From: Prostheceraeus crozeri
Lineage: Eukaryota; Platyhelminthes; Polycladida; Euryleptidae
DNA length: 64,000 bases
Assembly: GCA_907163375.1 (NCBI GenBank)
Contig: CAJQUW010003051.1
Location: 92,614-156,613, forward strand
Reading direction: 5' to 3'
Shown here: one piece after another, positions 43,977 through 54,559 of the stretch
Position numbering within the stretch: position 1 is the stretch's first letter
Layout: each line of letters begins with the position of its first letter
Notes under the pieces: generated by a model
What the model was told of the DNA's origin: nothing
The model's input: only the letters and a program-made list of their open reading frames with translations
Databases searched by the model: none
Made by a program: the position numbers and the translations under genes

Positions 43977-44225
43977 CTATAACATATTACAAAATGAAGA
44001 ATTACATCGATGCTTTTCACGACAAAATACACAAATGATATGATGGCAACGAAGAAGTAAAATGTATCTAATAAGACCACGTCTACGACACTCAAAGCAC
44101 ATAAGCGAATTGTCATAGGGTAGAGTTAGGAAAGGACTAGTAATTCTCCTTCTTTGATTTGCGTTTTGATGTAGCATTCTTCTCCGACTTGCGCTTCGTA
44201 CCACTGCTGTTAAGGATTTGATCAA
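43977..44225 (-). CDS. Polinton second RING-like small protein
   Basis: 82 aa. The C-terminal half has CFECRRRG, then LLRCHHIICVFCREKHRC and FC: a C-x2-C ... C-H-H ... C-x2-C cluster like a RING or related zinc fold. It overlaps the end of the upstream gene (44137) by about 90 bp in another frame. Confidence 0.45.
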   Translation of the reverse strand: MIKSLTAVVRSASRRRMLHQNANQRRRITSPFLTLPYDNSLMCFECRRRGLIRYILLLRCHHIICVFCREKHRCNSSFCNML

Positions 44226-44906
44226 TTATGTCGTCCACGTTGGGTGGTTTTGGAATATATAGGATGGATTCCATATGCATGGAGAGAGAGGCTATTTTAT
44301 TATCCTTGTGTCGACCATAATATAGCCCATTCACTTTGAAAAGGATATCCCAAGTACCTTCTCCGAGCTCGTCACATGTGATGGGTGTTGAATGATCTCC
44401 CTCCTTCTTATAGTAAGTGCACCAATGTGATACCGGTAGGCAAATGTGATTACCATCCCAAATCTTTCTATAGGGAGTATCCTTGTCATCTCTCGCCTTC
44501 CACTCTTGAGCAAGAGGAGTAGGAATGTCCATATTTAATGTCACGTACTCCTCAATAATATCAAGTTGGTGGCGAATGTACGGACTCACGGGGATCAGTA
44601 TGTAGTCCCCATACTGATTGTGCATTATCTTGACATCCGTGGAAGGGAGCATTCCCGTTTGGAGTACTACGCTATGATCGTCATAACGCAAGACTTGTTT
44701 AAATTTACGCTGTAGCGGTGTAGGATTATGTACCTTGGTTGTTTCTTCCACTGGCCTCAGTTGTAGATGATCTGATCGTAGCGAACCTTGTAACGTTTGA
44801 CCACCATTTTGTCCTACTAGTGCAGCAGATGGAGTAGATGCCTGAAAATGAAAAAGATTGTATTAAGTTTACGTTCAAGGGAGGGACGAAAGTAGCGACT
44901 TACCAT
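44137..44906 (-). CDS. Polinton first gene of the minus-strand block, unknown; candidate intron after ATG
   Basis: ATG at 44906-44904 is followed at once by gtaagt; an acceptor (cattttcag) ends at 44842, giving a 62-bp intron and then an open frame ASTPSAALVGQNGG... of 234 more residues to 44137. Middle part: TYYKKEGDHSTPITCDE and WDILFKVNGLYYGRH; C-terminus KRKSEKNATSKRKSKK looks like a nuclear-localisation signal. Family unknown. The TATA/CCAAT promoter lies 100 bp upstream. The same ATG, donor and acceptor occur in copy B. Confidence 0.55.
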
Positions 44907-45006
44907 TTTAGTTGGATAATAGAATAGGGAACTAGAGAGAGAAAATGTGCGTCCGTCACTCGTGCGATTCAACGATGGAATGATTCTCACTGTGGAAGGC
45001 TCGCTA

Positions 45007-45052
45007 TTTATATAGAAATGCTTGATTCTCATTGGATGATGATCCTCATTGG
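45007..45052 (-). promoter_or_regulatory. Polinton promoter: two CCAAT boxes and TATA
   Basis: On the minus strand: CCAAT at 45052-45048 and 45035-45031, TATATAAA at 45014-45007, about 100 bp before the ATG at 44906. Copy B has the same elements, with TATATAAA at 53657-53664. Confidence 0.75.
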
Positions 45053-45158
45053 ACAATAACATCAAGCTGATTCCAAATCTGGCCTCCGTTTACCAATCCG
45101 AGCCTTCATTCGCCCGCTGGAGCTGTTTCTTGGGAAATTCTAACTCTGTCGTTTTTCG

Positions 45159-45341
45159 TCAATCTCCCAAAATCTTAAATGGCGTCTCACATCTAAACGA
45201 AGACAGATATGAACAAGCCGTTTCTTTCACTGAATTTATTTCACTCTTAAGTGGGAAGCGTTTATTGCAAAAACTCGCACTATAATAGGGTTGAGGGCGG
45301 GGACGGACTGTGGTTCGCCTCTTCTTTGTTGGTGGCTCCAT
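45159..45341 (-). CDS. Short basic-start ORF at the outer edge of copy A, unknown
   Basis: 60 aa beginning MEPPTKKRRTTVRPRP, with a nuclear-localisation-like PPTKKRR and a Cys-containing second half (ETACSYLSSFRCETPF). The second half is also found at the edge of copy B (53405-53490) and, weakly, in the repeat units at 20.9-22.6 kb. Whether it is expressed is unclear. Confidence 0.35.
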   Translation of the reverse strand: MEPPTKKRRTTVRPRPQPYYSASFCNKRFPLKSEINSVKETACSYLSSFRCETPFKILGD

Positions 45342-45631
45342 TATATATCGTGGTTCAGATCATGTATCTTACGTAAACAATGAACCAAACCCAATGTCAA
45401 TCTGCATACACAAGATTCCTCCAAAATAACGACACTCCAGTTGAGAACGTAACTTCTTCTGCACACGAATCGATCAGTTCTTCCACGTCCCAATCGTCAC
45501 CAATGTTCAAATAGCGATTAGGACACGTTCAGTGCACTTTTGGGGAACTTTGCAGATGTTCGAATATCAAACAAGAAGCGTGGGTCCTATTACAGTATTA
45601 CATTCAACAACTGAATACGAAAGCTCTGCAA

Positions 45632-45805
45632 TTAATCTTCTCTAACGACAACTCTTTCCTTTGTTTGTATTTTTTGTGGACATAATATACAGTGTATTAC
45701 AGTCTCGTTCACAATAAAGTCTTTCGATGAATAAGGTGTATAGGATATCTCCTCTTTGGGATGACGTGTCGCAGCCAGAGAGCGTAACGTTGCTGTTGTC
45801 GGCAT
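45632..45805 (-). CDS. 57-aa ORF with its own TATA box, unknown
   Basis: Starts MPTTATLRSLAATRHPK, has CILCPQK and ends RVVVRED. A TATA box (tatataa) at 45847-45841 lies about 37 nt before the ATG, the same short-leader layout as the small genes at 25.2-26.0 kb. Too short for the usual ORF cut-off. No family recognised. It may be an outlying gene of the virus-like element. Confidence 0.4.
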   Translation of the reverse strand: MPTTATLRSLAATRHPKEEISYTPYSSKDFIVNETVIHCILCPQKIQTKERVVVRED

Positions 45806-45840
45806 AGGATGAGAATGAATTTCTCTGACAGCGCCTTTCC

Positions 45841-45847
45841 TTATATA
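45841..45847 (-). promoter_or_regulatory. TATA box (gtatataagg on minus strand)
   Basis: Strong TATA box placed for a start a few bases upstream of the ATG at 45805. Confidence 0.5.
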
Positions 45848-45922
45848 CCCTGCGGTGACTCATCACACGTGCTCGGCGCCGCGTGCTCCGATTGGTGCTC
45901 CGTGCTCAACCCCAAGTGCGCC

Positions 45923-46028
45923 GATGCGTGGGCGTGTGCTCTGATTCCTGTCTTCTTCGCTACTGATGCGTGGGCGTGTGCTCTGTTTCCTGTCTTCTTC
46001 GCTACTGATGCGTGGGCGTGTGCTCCGA
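45923..46028. repeat. 42-bp minisatellite, about 2.5 copies
   Basis: Unit gatgcgtgggcgtgtgctct + gattcctgtcttcttcgctact at 45923-45964 and 45965-46006, with a partial third copy to 46028. GC-rich against AT-rich surroundings. Confidence 0.9.
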
Positions 46029-46104
46029 TGAAAGGGCAGGTCATGACCTTTCGAGCAAATTCGCCGGGAAGGGGCTAGACTCTCCTACTAATAGCAGATC
46101 TTCA

Positions 46105-46460
46105 ATAAATTATCAATGGACTAACAACCGTTACTTTGAGACCCGCGTGATGCTGAATGAAGTCCATCGATGGATTAACAAGCGTCACTTTGAAAACCAT
46201 CAAGGCAAAAGCAAATACTCAAGAAAATATCAATGGATTAACAAACAAAATGCGGGTATAAAACAATCATGAGAATAGCAGATACTGAAGTAAAATATCA
46301 ATGGATTAACAAACGCAAAACGCTACCATGCGGCAATGAAGGCTATCAACAGAATAGCTGATGCTCTAGAAAAATATCAATGGATTAACAAACGTTTCTA
46401 CGGGTATGAAAATCTAGAGAATAGCCGATGCACTAGAAAAATGTCAATGGATTAACAAAC
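46105..46460 (+). repeat. Periodic motif tatcaatggattaacaaacg, six copies
   Basis: The motif starts near 46111, 46165, 46228, 46296, 46375 and 46442 (spacing 54-79 bp). It can be read as peptide YQWINKR, and part of the stretch is open (46012-46272), giving YQWTNNR, HRWINKR, YQWINKQ. Between motifs the DNA is also partly repeated (gaatagc.gatgc.ctagaaaaa). Either a decayed repeat protein or a satellite. Confidence 0.7.
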
Positions 46461-46539
46461 GTTGTTATGAAATATATAAAATGAATAACAAATGTTCATG
46501 CAAACCTAGGAACTGAATTACAATACAGTCTCTAACTTA

Positions 46540-48460
46540 CCAAGCATATTTTGTTGTAAATCATAGCGCTGAGCTTGTCAGGCTTGAGCCCTTTTTCGAA
46601 GGCTTTGATAAGAGAATCCCGCCTCGCTGAATAAGTCTTTCTACAGAAGCCGATTATGAACACTGGGGTGGAAAAAGAATTTTTGCACTCCTTGACAAAA
46701 GTCCTTCATTTGTGGTCCTTTCTATTTCCAAAAATCCTTGGTCGGATGTCTGGAGGCCACACGAATGGTCTCAAAAAGCAACATTTCTGTTTCAAGTTGT
46801 TCATGAAGCGAAGTCTTCATGCGCTTTGGGCGTGGAGCAAACAATGTCTGAAACGGATCGCTGGATGTCGAGAGCTCACGTACCTGGTTATCACTGACTT
46901 TGTCCGTAGGGATATCAGATATATGCATTGAATCAAGCAGCTGATTCAAATAGTTCACAACACTCGATTTGAATCCTTGCATCTCCTGCTCCCATTCATT
47001 CATGAACACTGCTGCAATTCTCGGGTCTTTTTGCTGGGAATATCTAAGAGTTTTCACCAACTATCCTAAAGCCGTGTTGCAGACATCAATGCCTGACAAA
47101 TAACAAGCCGCTTTTGCAAATGATGAACCACAATATGGCCACAGCGTCTTTCTCATCTGGTTTCGTAGAAGGCAGCAAGTCTCCCGAGAGATGGCAGGCA
47201 CTTCTTCACTAATCTGCATTTGGAACAAAGTGAATATCCAAAGTAACGATAGTTCAGGTAAGATAGATGAGAAGTTGGTCATCAACCTCAACTCTTTCAA
47301 AGAAGCACTTGAGGCTTCCATTAATATCCAACAGAGATTTCAGTGCAGGTAAAGGTGGCAATTGTCAGATACATGACAGTCTTCTTCTGACAGAAATACA
47401 GGTGTAGTTGTCACCGCAGATCGAAGTCGAGAATGTTGAAAGCGCCATGGGCGAGGGTCGTGCCTTTATCAGGAATAGCAACGCTTCAGTCGCTTCGCAT
47501 TTTTGGTCGCTGTACATTATAGAAAGATTCCACAGAAGTCAGATTAGACAGCATGCCACTTAGTAATTCTGGTGGAGACTTCTCGAAAACGTCTTTGACA
47601 TAAGTCGACAAGGCATGTTCGGTACAACCAATTCTACCACCCAAGTTCAGCGTCGTTGGATAACGGCCGTCGAACGCTGCGACCATTTTCGGTTTGTTGT
47701 CACTAACTATAAAGATAGGTTGAGAGAGCCCACCCTGTTTTTCATCATCCGGTGACTTAATGCATTCTTCGAGAATTTTGAAAGTGAACGAAGCGTCGTG
47801 TGGTAAATCATCCAAATCACAAATCTTAAGTGGATAACTGAACCAACGCCAATCTTTATCGAGTCCACAAGCAACAATAGCAAAATAAGAGAGTCGATGT
47901 TCATGTTTCCAGACGACAAAAATCAATCTTATGCATGATAACCAGCATCCGGGATCGTTTTGAGACTGTTTCTAAAATGATGTTGCAACTTCGCATGGGA
48001 TTGCTCTCCCTCAGTCATTAACCCCGATGAAATGTAAGTTCGTCCGACGGAATAGTCATTGATCTTGTTGTTTCTGTGCGTTACCGAAGAAGCGAAGTTT
48101 GCGTAAGAAGATGCAATTTGAGCCATGGCGTTGATGGACACAGTCGGATGGGGCACAAACAAGCGTTCACTACATGCTGCTGCCATTGTTCTTTTGCTTC
48201 TTTCGGAAGAGGAGGCTTGCTTGTTGATGGAGCACACTGAAAACTTCGGTGAAGGGTTGAATGGTTGAGTTGATTGGACGTCGACGTCGCCGGTGCGCAG
48301 TTTTTCTCGAGATGGCGCTTTATTGCACTGACCCCACTCTGGTTGACCCACTGTCCTCTTGTCTTCTTAAACCAAAGAAACAATTTCTTACAGGCATCAC
48401 AATAAAGGAAAGGGACCACAATGGTTTCTTGTGTCTCCTGAGCTCTCGGCAACCGGTGAT
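46540..48460 (-). mobile_element. Decayed hAT transposase
   Basis: Reading the minus strand from right to left: a BED-type zinc finger near 48420-48290 (YCDACKKLF, VSAIKRHLEKNC), a central RNase H part (FIVSDNKPKMVAAFDG near 47720, RIGCTEHALSTYVKDVF near 47600), and a C-terminal dimerisation-like part near 46760-46560 (KDFWK, KTYSARRDSLIKA). Order and spacing fit hobo/Hermes-type hAT transposases. The frame is broken several times by frameshifts and stops, with open pieces at 48452-48081, 48123-47929, 47926-47486, 47321-47061 and 47060-46722. Terminal repeats were not found. Confidence 0.8.
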
Positions 48461-48920
48461 ATGTCCACTTGCACGGCCTTTTATCCTCGAATCAAGATTG
48501 GCACTACCACTGGCTTAATGACTTCGGTGGCGGAACAAAAGATACACGAGCAGCAGAAATGTGCTGCTGCAGAGTTTTTGTTCTACTTCGAAGAAACTTG
48601 TTCGAAGACATCGCATCGGACGACCTGCCTCAGAGTGGGAACTGAAGTTGCAGACGATTATAATTACATCATATAGCTCGGTTCTTCTTCGGTCTGCAGC
48701 CTAATGAATCGCCAAGCGTTCAATCAGGGAAAAGAATGTTTTGCCGAGCTCACATTCCCTCACTTGAATTGTCAAAAGTTTCGTAAGTGAAATTGATCAT
48801 GCAGCGCACGAGGGCGAGAGAGATTCGGTCGGTCACTGACATGGATACTGATTCTCTCCCGTCGGTTGATGACGATGCGAATTGACAGACAGCCTCAACA
48901 GATAATTACATAATCCAGGT

Positions 48921-48952
<32 letters not shown>
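48921..48952. repeat. (TC)n microsatellite
   Basis: About 15 tandem tc units. Confidence 0.9.
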
Positions 48953-48955
<3 letters not shown>

Positions 48956-48959
48956 CAAG

Positions 48960-51650
48960 ACCGATATTAGTCTTACCTTATATAAGATTGATAAGCCAAG
49001 AAAAGAATTGTTATGATGATGGTTGCCGACCCGTGTTTCGTCACCCTTCCGACAGAATTATGCTTTTTTCAGGACAAGGACAGGACCTGCTTACTGTAGA
49101 CACACCTTGTACAATGTACATGTATAAATGTTGTATTTTCACTTCAATCTGTGCCGTCATTCATGAGCGGCTACGCCTAGTCATCCTAGTAAGATGAGTG
49201 CAACTACAGCCATGCATTCTCGCTTTCTCACAACCTTATCGCAAACCAAAACAAAAGAGTTGGATACTTTCAAATAGGATTTAAATTTATTCTTATTTTG
49301 GTGATCCATATAATCTTCATTTAATTCCCATGGGATTCCCATGATCTTGTGAGCAAGATTCCATCTCATGGCAAAGCCTGCAATTATTGACTCTTAGGTT
49401 AAATTCTAAGCGATGTCATTACACAAATTGCAGCTTAGGGTTCTCATATTGCATGTTTTTATAGCTACCCATAAGGTTGACAAACTCATTCAATTGGTTG
49501 GACATCTCAAAAAACGTGATAAAATGGATTGACCTTACACAAAAAACACAAAAAACAATCTGATTTGTTTTTGTTTTTAGAGCATTTTAAAAAAAACATG
49601 GTTTCTTTTATCCCTAGACGTACAACGAAACAGATTTTCAATGTTCATTTAATAAGCTATTGATATCATACTGAGAATTTCGTTTGGTCGTTGGAATTAA
49701 ACCAACAATTTATGCCTAATATGTTGAATGCAATATTGTGCATAGAAATATTTTTGTTCTTTTTATGTATTTCGAGTCGTAGGGAATGGACCTGATTTAT
49801 CATTGTTAAGTTAAGTTGATTTCTCTGGGTCATCAAAATTCAGCACTAATGCAGCTATTTGGTTATTTTTTACAGCTTAACTTTATTCACATTCACTGTT
49901 TGAGTTGGAAATTGAAAATAATGCGTACCGTAAGTCCCACCAATATTACCGTGAGGCATTAGCAACAGGAAAATGGATATTTACAAGAAACCAAAATCAA
50001 TCAAAAATCATATTTAGATAGAATTACAAAAATAATGAAATAAAATAAATTATGAAAGGGGGGGGGGATTGTGAATACAGTTAGTTTACAGAAAACTCAA
50101 GTACATTTATCATAAAGTAACTTGAACAGCATGCCTATAGGACACACCCTCTGAAGTTTTTAGAGATATCTATTTATCGTATGTTAAATTACTTAAAGTA
50201 CTTAAAACATGTTATGGAATGACTTCTCCCAGATATACGATATTTCAATTAAAAATACTCGATTGAAAACTTCTATAAAACAAATTTGTTGATCGCTCTT
50301 TATATTATGAGGAAAAGCCACCCTTTCCAAAGAGGTATGAAATAAAATATATCTAATCTCGAAATAGTTTTTGATCTACGGTCTCTGCACTCTCTTTGCT
50401 TCGAACGCATGAAAATTGGTCGAGATCTCGAGGATTAAATTCACTGAAGTCAAAAGGAAAATTATAGAGTCTGATAATACTGCATGTTACATAATGGCAT
50501 TTTCAAAGCCAAATATTTCATCAGGTTAGAGTTAATTAAATTTTGTACTATCAGTCATTTTCTAAATATCAAAATAAGTCAGTTGAAACATGTTTTTCCG
50601 ATTCGGATTTATGGCGAAGTATAGAGCACTACAGAACCGCTCGGCATATACCATTTTTCGAGTTACATGCGGAAGGAGATATTTACATGTAGATATTGCT
50701 ACTTTAAAATACAAAATAATAGTAGCGGGGTATACAATTTAATATTTAAACTTAGATGGTGAGTTAATCATCAAATCAAAGCCCGTTAGAAAAATTACCT
50801 TTACCCTAGGCATTACCATTTATTTCAAAACCATTGGGATGAACGGACGATGATAGAAAAGTCAGCATTAAATTCTCTGGTCTTACACCATGGGAATACT
50901 TATCCTGAGTCAAAGGTGTTCTCTGGTAGATTCACAAATAGCACGGAAGACCATAGAAGGCATAAACACATATGTAGAGGGTCCTATTAAATGAGCGATA
51001 GTTTCCACTGTTATTTCAATGTAACTGGTCTGAATTACAATAACTAATTTTTGTAATTTCTTGACTCAAACAAAGGTTCATATTTAGGTCTAGGCTAAAA
51101 GTCGAGGTTAATGGTTAGAGCAATTTTGGTGTAGACCATTATTCGTCAAAAATGATTCGCAAATATTCGTCAAATTAAAACTGATTGGTCTCAAGGCTTT
51201 GCCTACAAATGGATGGGAGAAAAAAAAGTACAAGCTGTTGAGAGATATATTGTTGAAACTATTACATTTCTTGGAAATAAAGGAACAATTACAAATGATT
51301 TACTCTTCTGGTGGTTTTTGCTTCCTCTTCACGAACTCTCTATACAAAATGGCGACCACCAGGCAGGGGGTTTTCAAAAAATATATTGAGATCAACTGAT
51401 TTATGTCATCAAAATGTTATGATTAATTGATTGATAAAACGAATTGCAATAAATTGACTGGAATCATTTGTGATGATGATGAAGTTCGGTAGTTGATTCG
51501 TAATGCTTCATCTGCAATGCGTCCCACTCCCTGCACCTTTTTGTAAATAATTGGCCCCGCTCAGTTCATTTGTTGAGATTTGTCTATTCACACATCGCTT
51601 TACATAGGGCATAGCCTCTAGCATTTTAGAGCACAAGTAGGACTATTTGG
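48960..51650. other. 2.7 kb without recognised gene
   Basis: AT-rich; only short frames. A run of 10 G lies at 50058-50067. A short attcccatgggattcccat stretch near 49322 resembles sequence near 20090-20135. Confidence 0.4.
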
Positions 51651-51674
51651 TGATTCTGTTTAGTACACTGTTTA

Positions 51675-51745
51675 ATATATTATTATATATTATATATATA
51701 TATATATTATATATAGTATATATATATATATATATATCTTATATT
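51675..51745. repeat. (AT)n microsatellite
   Basis: An interrupted run of about 70 bp of alternating at. Confidence 0.9.
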
Positions 51746-52029
51746 ACAATACACAATTTCATAAACTTCCTTTGTTCTCATGATGATTGATCATGCACAT
51801 GTGAATTTTTCTATTCATTTGTTTCAGACAATCAAGCGGATCTATCATTGTGATCACGAAGCATGAATCTATGTCCGCAAGAATATTTAATAATATTATT
51901 TTTTACATCCAATTAGGAATATAAAAATACCGGAAAAAAACCCCAGTTTACGTTTACCAGTCAGCCGAGTAGTCTCTCTAACAGAGAATTCAACAGCACA
52001 TTGCGGCTTTTGGGCGACCTGCAAAGGCA

Positions 52030-52837
52030 GAGGATGCGGAATCGGAAGTCGGTGTCCCGGAGTCCTATTCGTTTTCCTGGAGTCGGAATAGGAGTCCTAT
52101 CGAATGATAGGACACCGGACTACCGGCTGATAAACTAGACCACCAAATTATAGCACAAACAAATTATTTATTTTTCGTGCATAGCTGTCACTGTCTTGAT
52201 GTCAACTTTCTCCGTCCAAAAACAAAGTACAGAGACACTGCTGCATGCAAAGCTGTGTAATAGTTGATGGGAATGAAATCGTGAAAGTGAAAACAAGGGA
52301 TTGTCTTTTCAACTCGGCGATTTAGTAGAGAAGACTAAGCTCTTTCTAGCCTTTGATCACACATACGCACCAAATGTACGATCAGAGATAAAAATGGAAA
52401 TATTAGTTTGTTTGAGAATATTACCTCTTACCCTCACGTTAATCGTGTGCGAATTTCTCTCCTCTATAGCGGATATTGAAATCGAAAGTGGATTCATATT
52501 TTTTGGAGAAGGATGGGGATTTTCGTGCTTGGTAGAGACTGGAGAAAACCGTGTGAAGCACACATCAACAAGATGGGAGGAGCAGAGTCGCATGCATCCA
52601 ACTTAAAGCGACATTTTATAAACTTTCATCGAAAATGATTGATAATTGATACAGCAATAATCACTGAAGATAGTTTCAGGTAAGCCTATAATGATCTATG
52701 ATGTAGGCTACTAGTTTTTTTCAAAAAGCTAGGCTATATATACTTGCCACCCGGAGTCGGAGTCCTATCAAAAGACAGAGTCATATCAACCCCCGGAGTC
52801 GGAGTCCTATCAAAATGATGGGACTCCGCATCCCTGC
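52030..52837. mobile_element. hAT deletion derivative
   Basis: The left end cagaggatgcggaatcgg (about 52030) and right end, inverted cagggatgcggagtccca (52837), match hAT terminal repeats with one inserted base. Inside, near 52570-52620, the plus strand reads a BED-finger tail (GGAESHASNLKRHFINFH), so this is the 5' part of a transposase gene with the rest deleted. Repeats of cggagtcggagtcctatc lie near both ends. No 8-bp duplication is visible at the borders used. Confidence 0.7.
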
Positions 52838-52887
52838 TAGTAGTAAGTAAAACTCTACTTCTGGATAGCGCAAGATGGCCGCCGTCG

Positions 52888-53110
52888 CTGACGTCCCCCC
52901 CCCTCCTGTCAGTCGAGGTCGGTTCCGTGGGTGAGCCGCCGTATTGCTTCGAGTCTGACGTCCCCCCCTCCTGTCAGTCGAGTCGGTCGTTGTGGTGTGG
53001 CCGCCGTGTTGCTTCGAGTTCTGGACGTCCCCCCTCCTGTCAGTCGAGAGTCGGTCGTGGTGTGCCGCCCGTTGGTGCTTCGGAGGTCTGACGTCCCCAC
53101 CCTCTGGCCG
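52888..53110. repeat. GC-rich 67-bp tandem repeat, 3.3 copies
   Basis: Units begin ctgacgtcccccctcctgtc at 52888, 52955, 53021 and 53088. Each contains agtcgagtcggt and gccgccgt...ttgcttcgag. A related block is at 20684-20760. Confidence 0.85.
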
Positions 53111-53129
53111 GCCGTCGTTAGCGCGATGG

Positions 53130-53440
53130 TAAGGGTTGGTGTGTGATGCGCTCTCCAGGTTGGCGTGGTGTGCCGGCCAGGTTGGGAGGGTGGACTGTCG
53201 TAGCTCACCTGAAAAAATCCTAAGTGTCAGAGTGGCGTTGTATGGGTAAAATTTTGAAAATTTTCCAAAGTGTGGAATTTCGACCTGGGGACCCTGACCT
53301 AAGTTTGTTTCATCAAATTTCACGGAACCCCCACGACATCAATCTTCCAACTTTGGTTCTAGAGATCGTTAGAAAAGTCGTGATTGCAATAGTTCGATTG
53401 AAAGCTAAGAGTGAGACAAATTCAGTGAAAGAATCGGCTT
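53130..53440 (+). repeat. Single unit of the 20.9-22.6 kb array, abutting Polinton copy B
   Basis: Contains ggttgggagggtgg, gctcacctgaaaa, gtcagagtgg, gtggaatttcgacctggg, catcaaatttcacgg and tttggttctag in the same order as the array units, then runs straight into sequence shared with the edge of copy A. Confidence 0.7.
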
Positions 53441-53656
53441 GTTCCTATCTGTCTTCGTTTAGATGTGAGACGCCATTTAAGATTTTGGGACATTGGGGGG
53501 GGGGACGAAAACGACAGAGTTAGAATAGAATTTCCCAAGAAACAGCTCAGCGGGCGAATGAAGTCTGAGGATTGGCTTTAACGGATGCCAGATTTTGGAA
53601 TCAACTTGATGTTATTGTCCAATGAGGATCGTCATCCAATGAGAATCAAGCATTTC

Positions 53657-53664
53657 TATATAAA
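53657..53664 (+). promoter_or_regulatory. Polinton copy B TATA box
   Basis: TATATAAA with two CCAAT boxes just upstream (near 53617-53640), as in copy A. The ATG at 53768 is again followed by gtaagt. Confidence 0.7.
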
Positions 53665-53767
53665 TAGCGAGCCTTCCACAGTTCGAGAATCATTCCATCG
53701 TTGAATCACACGAGTGACGGACGACATTTTTCTCTCTCTCTAGTTCCCTATTCTATTATCAACTAAA

Positions 53768-54553
53768 ATGGTAAGTCGCTACTTTCCTCCCTCTCCTCCT
53801 TGAACGTAAAACTTAATACAATCTTTTTCATTTTCAGGCATCTACTCCATCTGCTGCACTAGTAGGACAAAATGGCGGTCAAAACGTTACAAGGTTCGCT
53901 ACGATCAGATCATCTACTGAGGCCAGTGGAAGAAACAACCAAGGTACATAATCCTACACTGCTTACAGCGTAAATTTAAACAAGCCTTGCGTTTTATGAC
54001 GATTCATGGCGTAGTAACTCCAAATGCTCCCTTCCACGGATGTCAAGATAATGCACAATCAGTATGGGGACTACATACTGATCCCGTGAGTCCGTACCGT
54101 TCATTCGCCACCAATTGATATTATTGAGGAGTACGTGACATTTAAATATGGACATTCCTTACTACTCTTGCTCAAGAGTGGAAGGCTTAGAGATGACAAG
54201 GATACTCCCTATAGAAAGATTTGGGATGGTAATCACATTTGCCTACCGGTATCACATTGGGTGTTGTAATTTACTATAAGAAGGATGGAGATCATTCAAT
54301 ACCCATCAGATGTGATGAGCTCGGAGAAGGTACTTGGGATATCCTTTTCAAAGTGAATGGGCTATATTATGGTCGACACAAGGATAATAAAATAGCCTCT
54401 CTCTCCAATGCATATGGAATCCATCCTATATATTCCAAAACCACCCAACGTGGACGAGACATAATTGATCAAATCCTTAACAGCAGTGGTACGAAGCGCA
54501 AGTCGGAGAAGAATGCTGCATCAAAACGCAAATCAAAGAAGGAGATTTTCTAG
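53768..54553 (+). pseudogene. Copy B counterpart of the first-gene ORF (unknown)
   Basis: Matches the gene at 44137-44906, including the ATG at a splice donor and the basic C-terminus. Broken. Confidence 0.75.
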
Positions 54554-54559
54554 TCCTTT

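Larger units (their letters stand above)
34830..45345 (-). mobile_element. Polinton/Maverick element, copy A
   Basis: A compact set of virus-like genes, mostly on the minus strand: capsid proteins, adenain-type protease, integrase with chromodomain, A32-like packaging ATPase, small basic virion-like proteins and RING-like proteins, plus a plus-strand TBP/PC4-like module at 36.0-37.3 kb. This combination defines Polintons/Mavericks. Copy B at 53.4-64.0 kb matches it in inverted orientation; the match still holds at 34.83 kb, where copy B leaves the window, so the left end is not fixed. Most frames here are long and open, so it looks largely whole in this part and fairly young, with few breaks. 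Terminal inverted repeats and the 6-bp target duplication were not located. Confidence 0.93.

Noticed and set aside
34000-46100. Polinton terminal inverted repeats and 6-bp target duplication
   Set aside because: I could not find a pair of matching ends by eye. The satellite units at 20.9 and 53.2 kb are only suggestive.
46722-46931. Plus-strand frames in the hAT region
   Set aside because: The minus strand shows transposase motifs; these are shadows.
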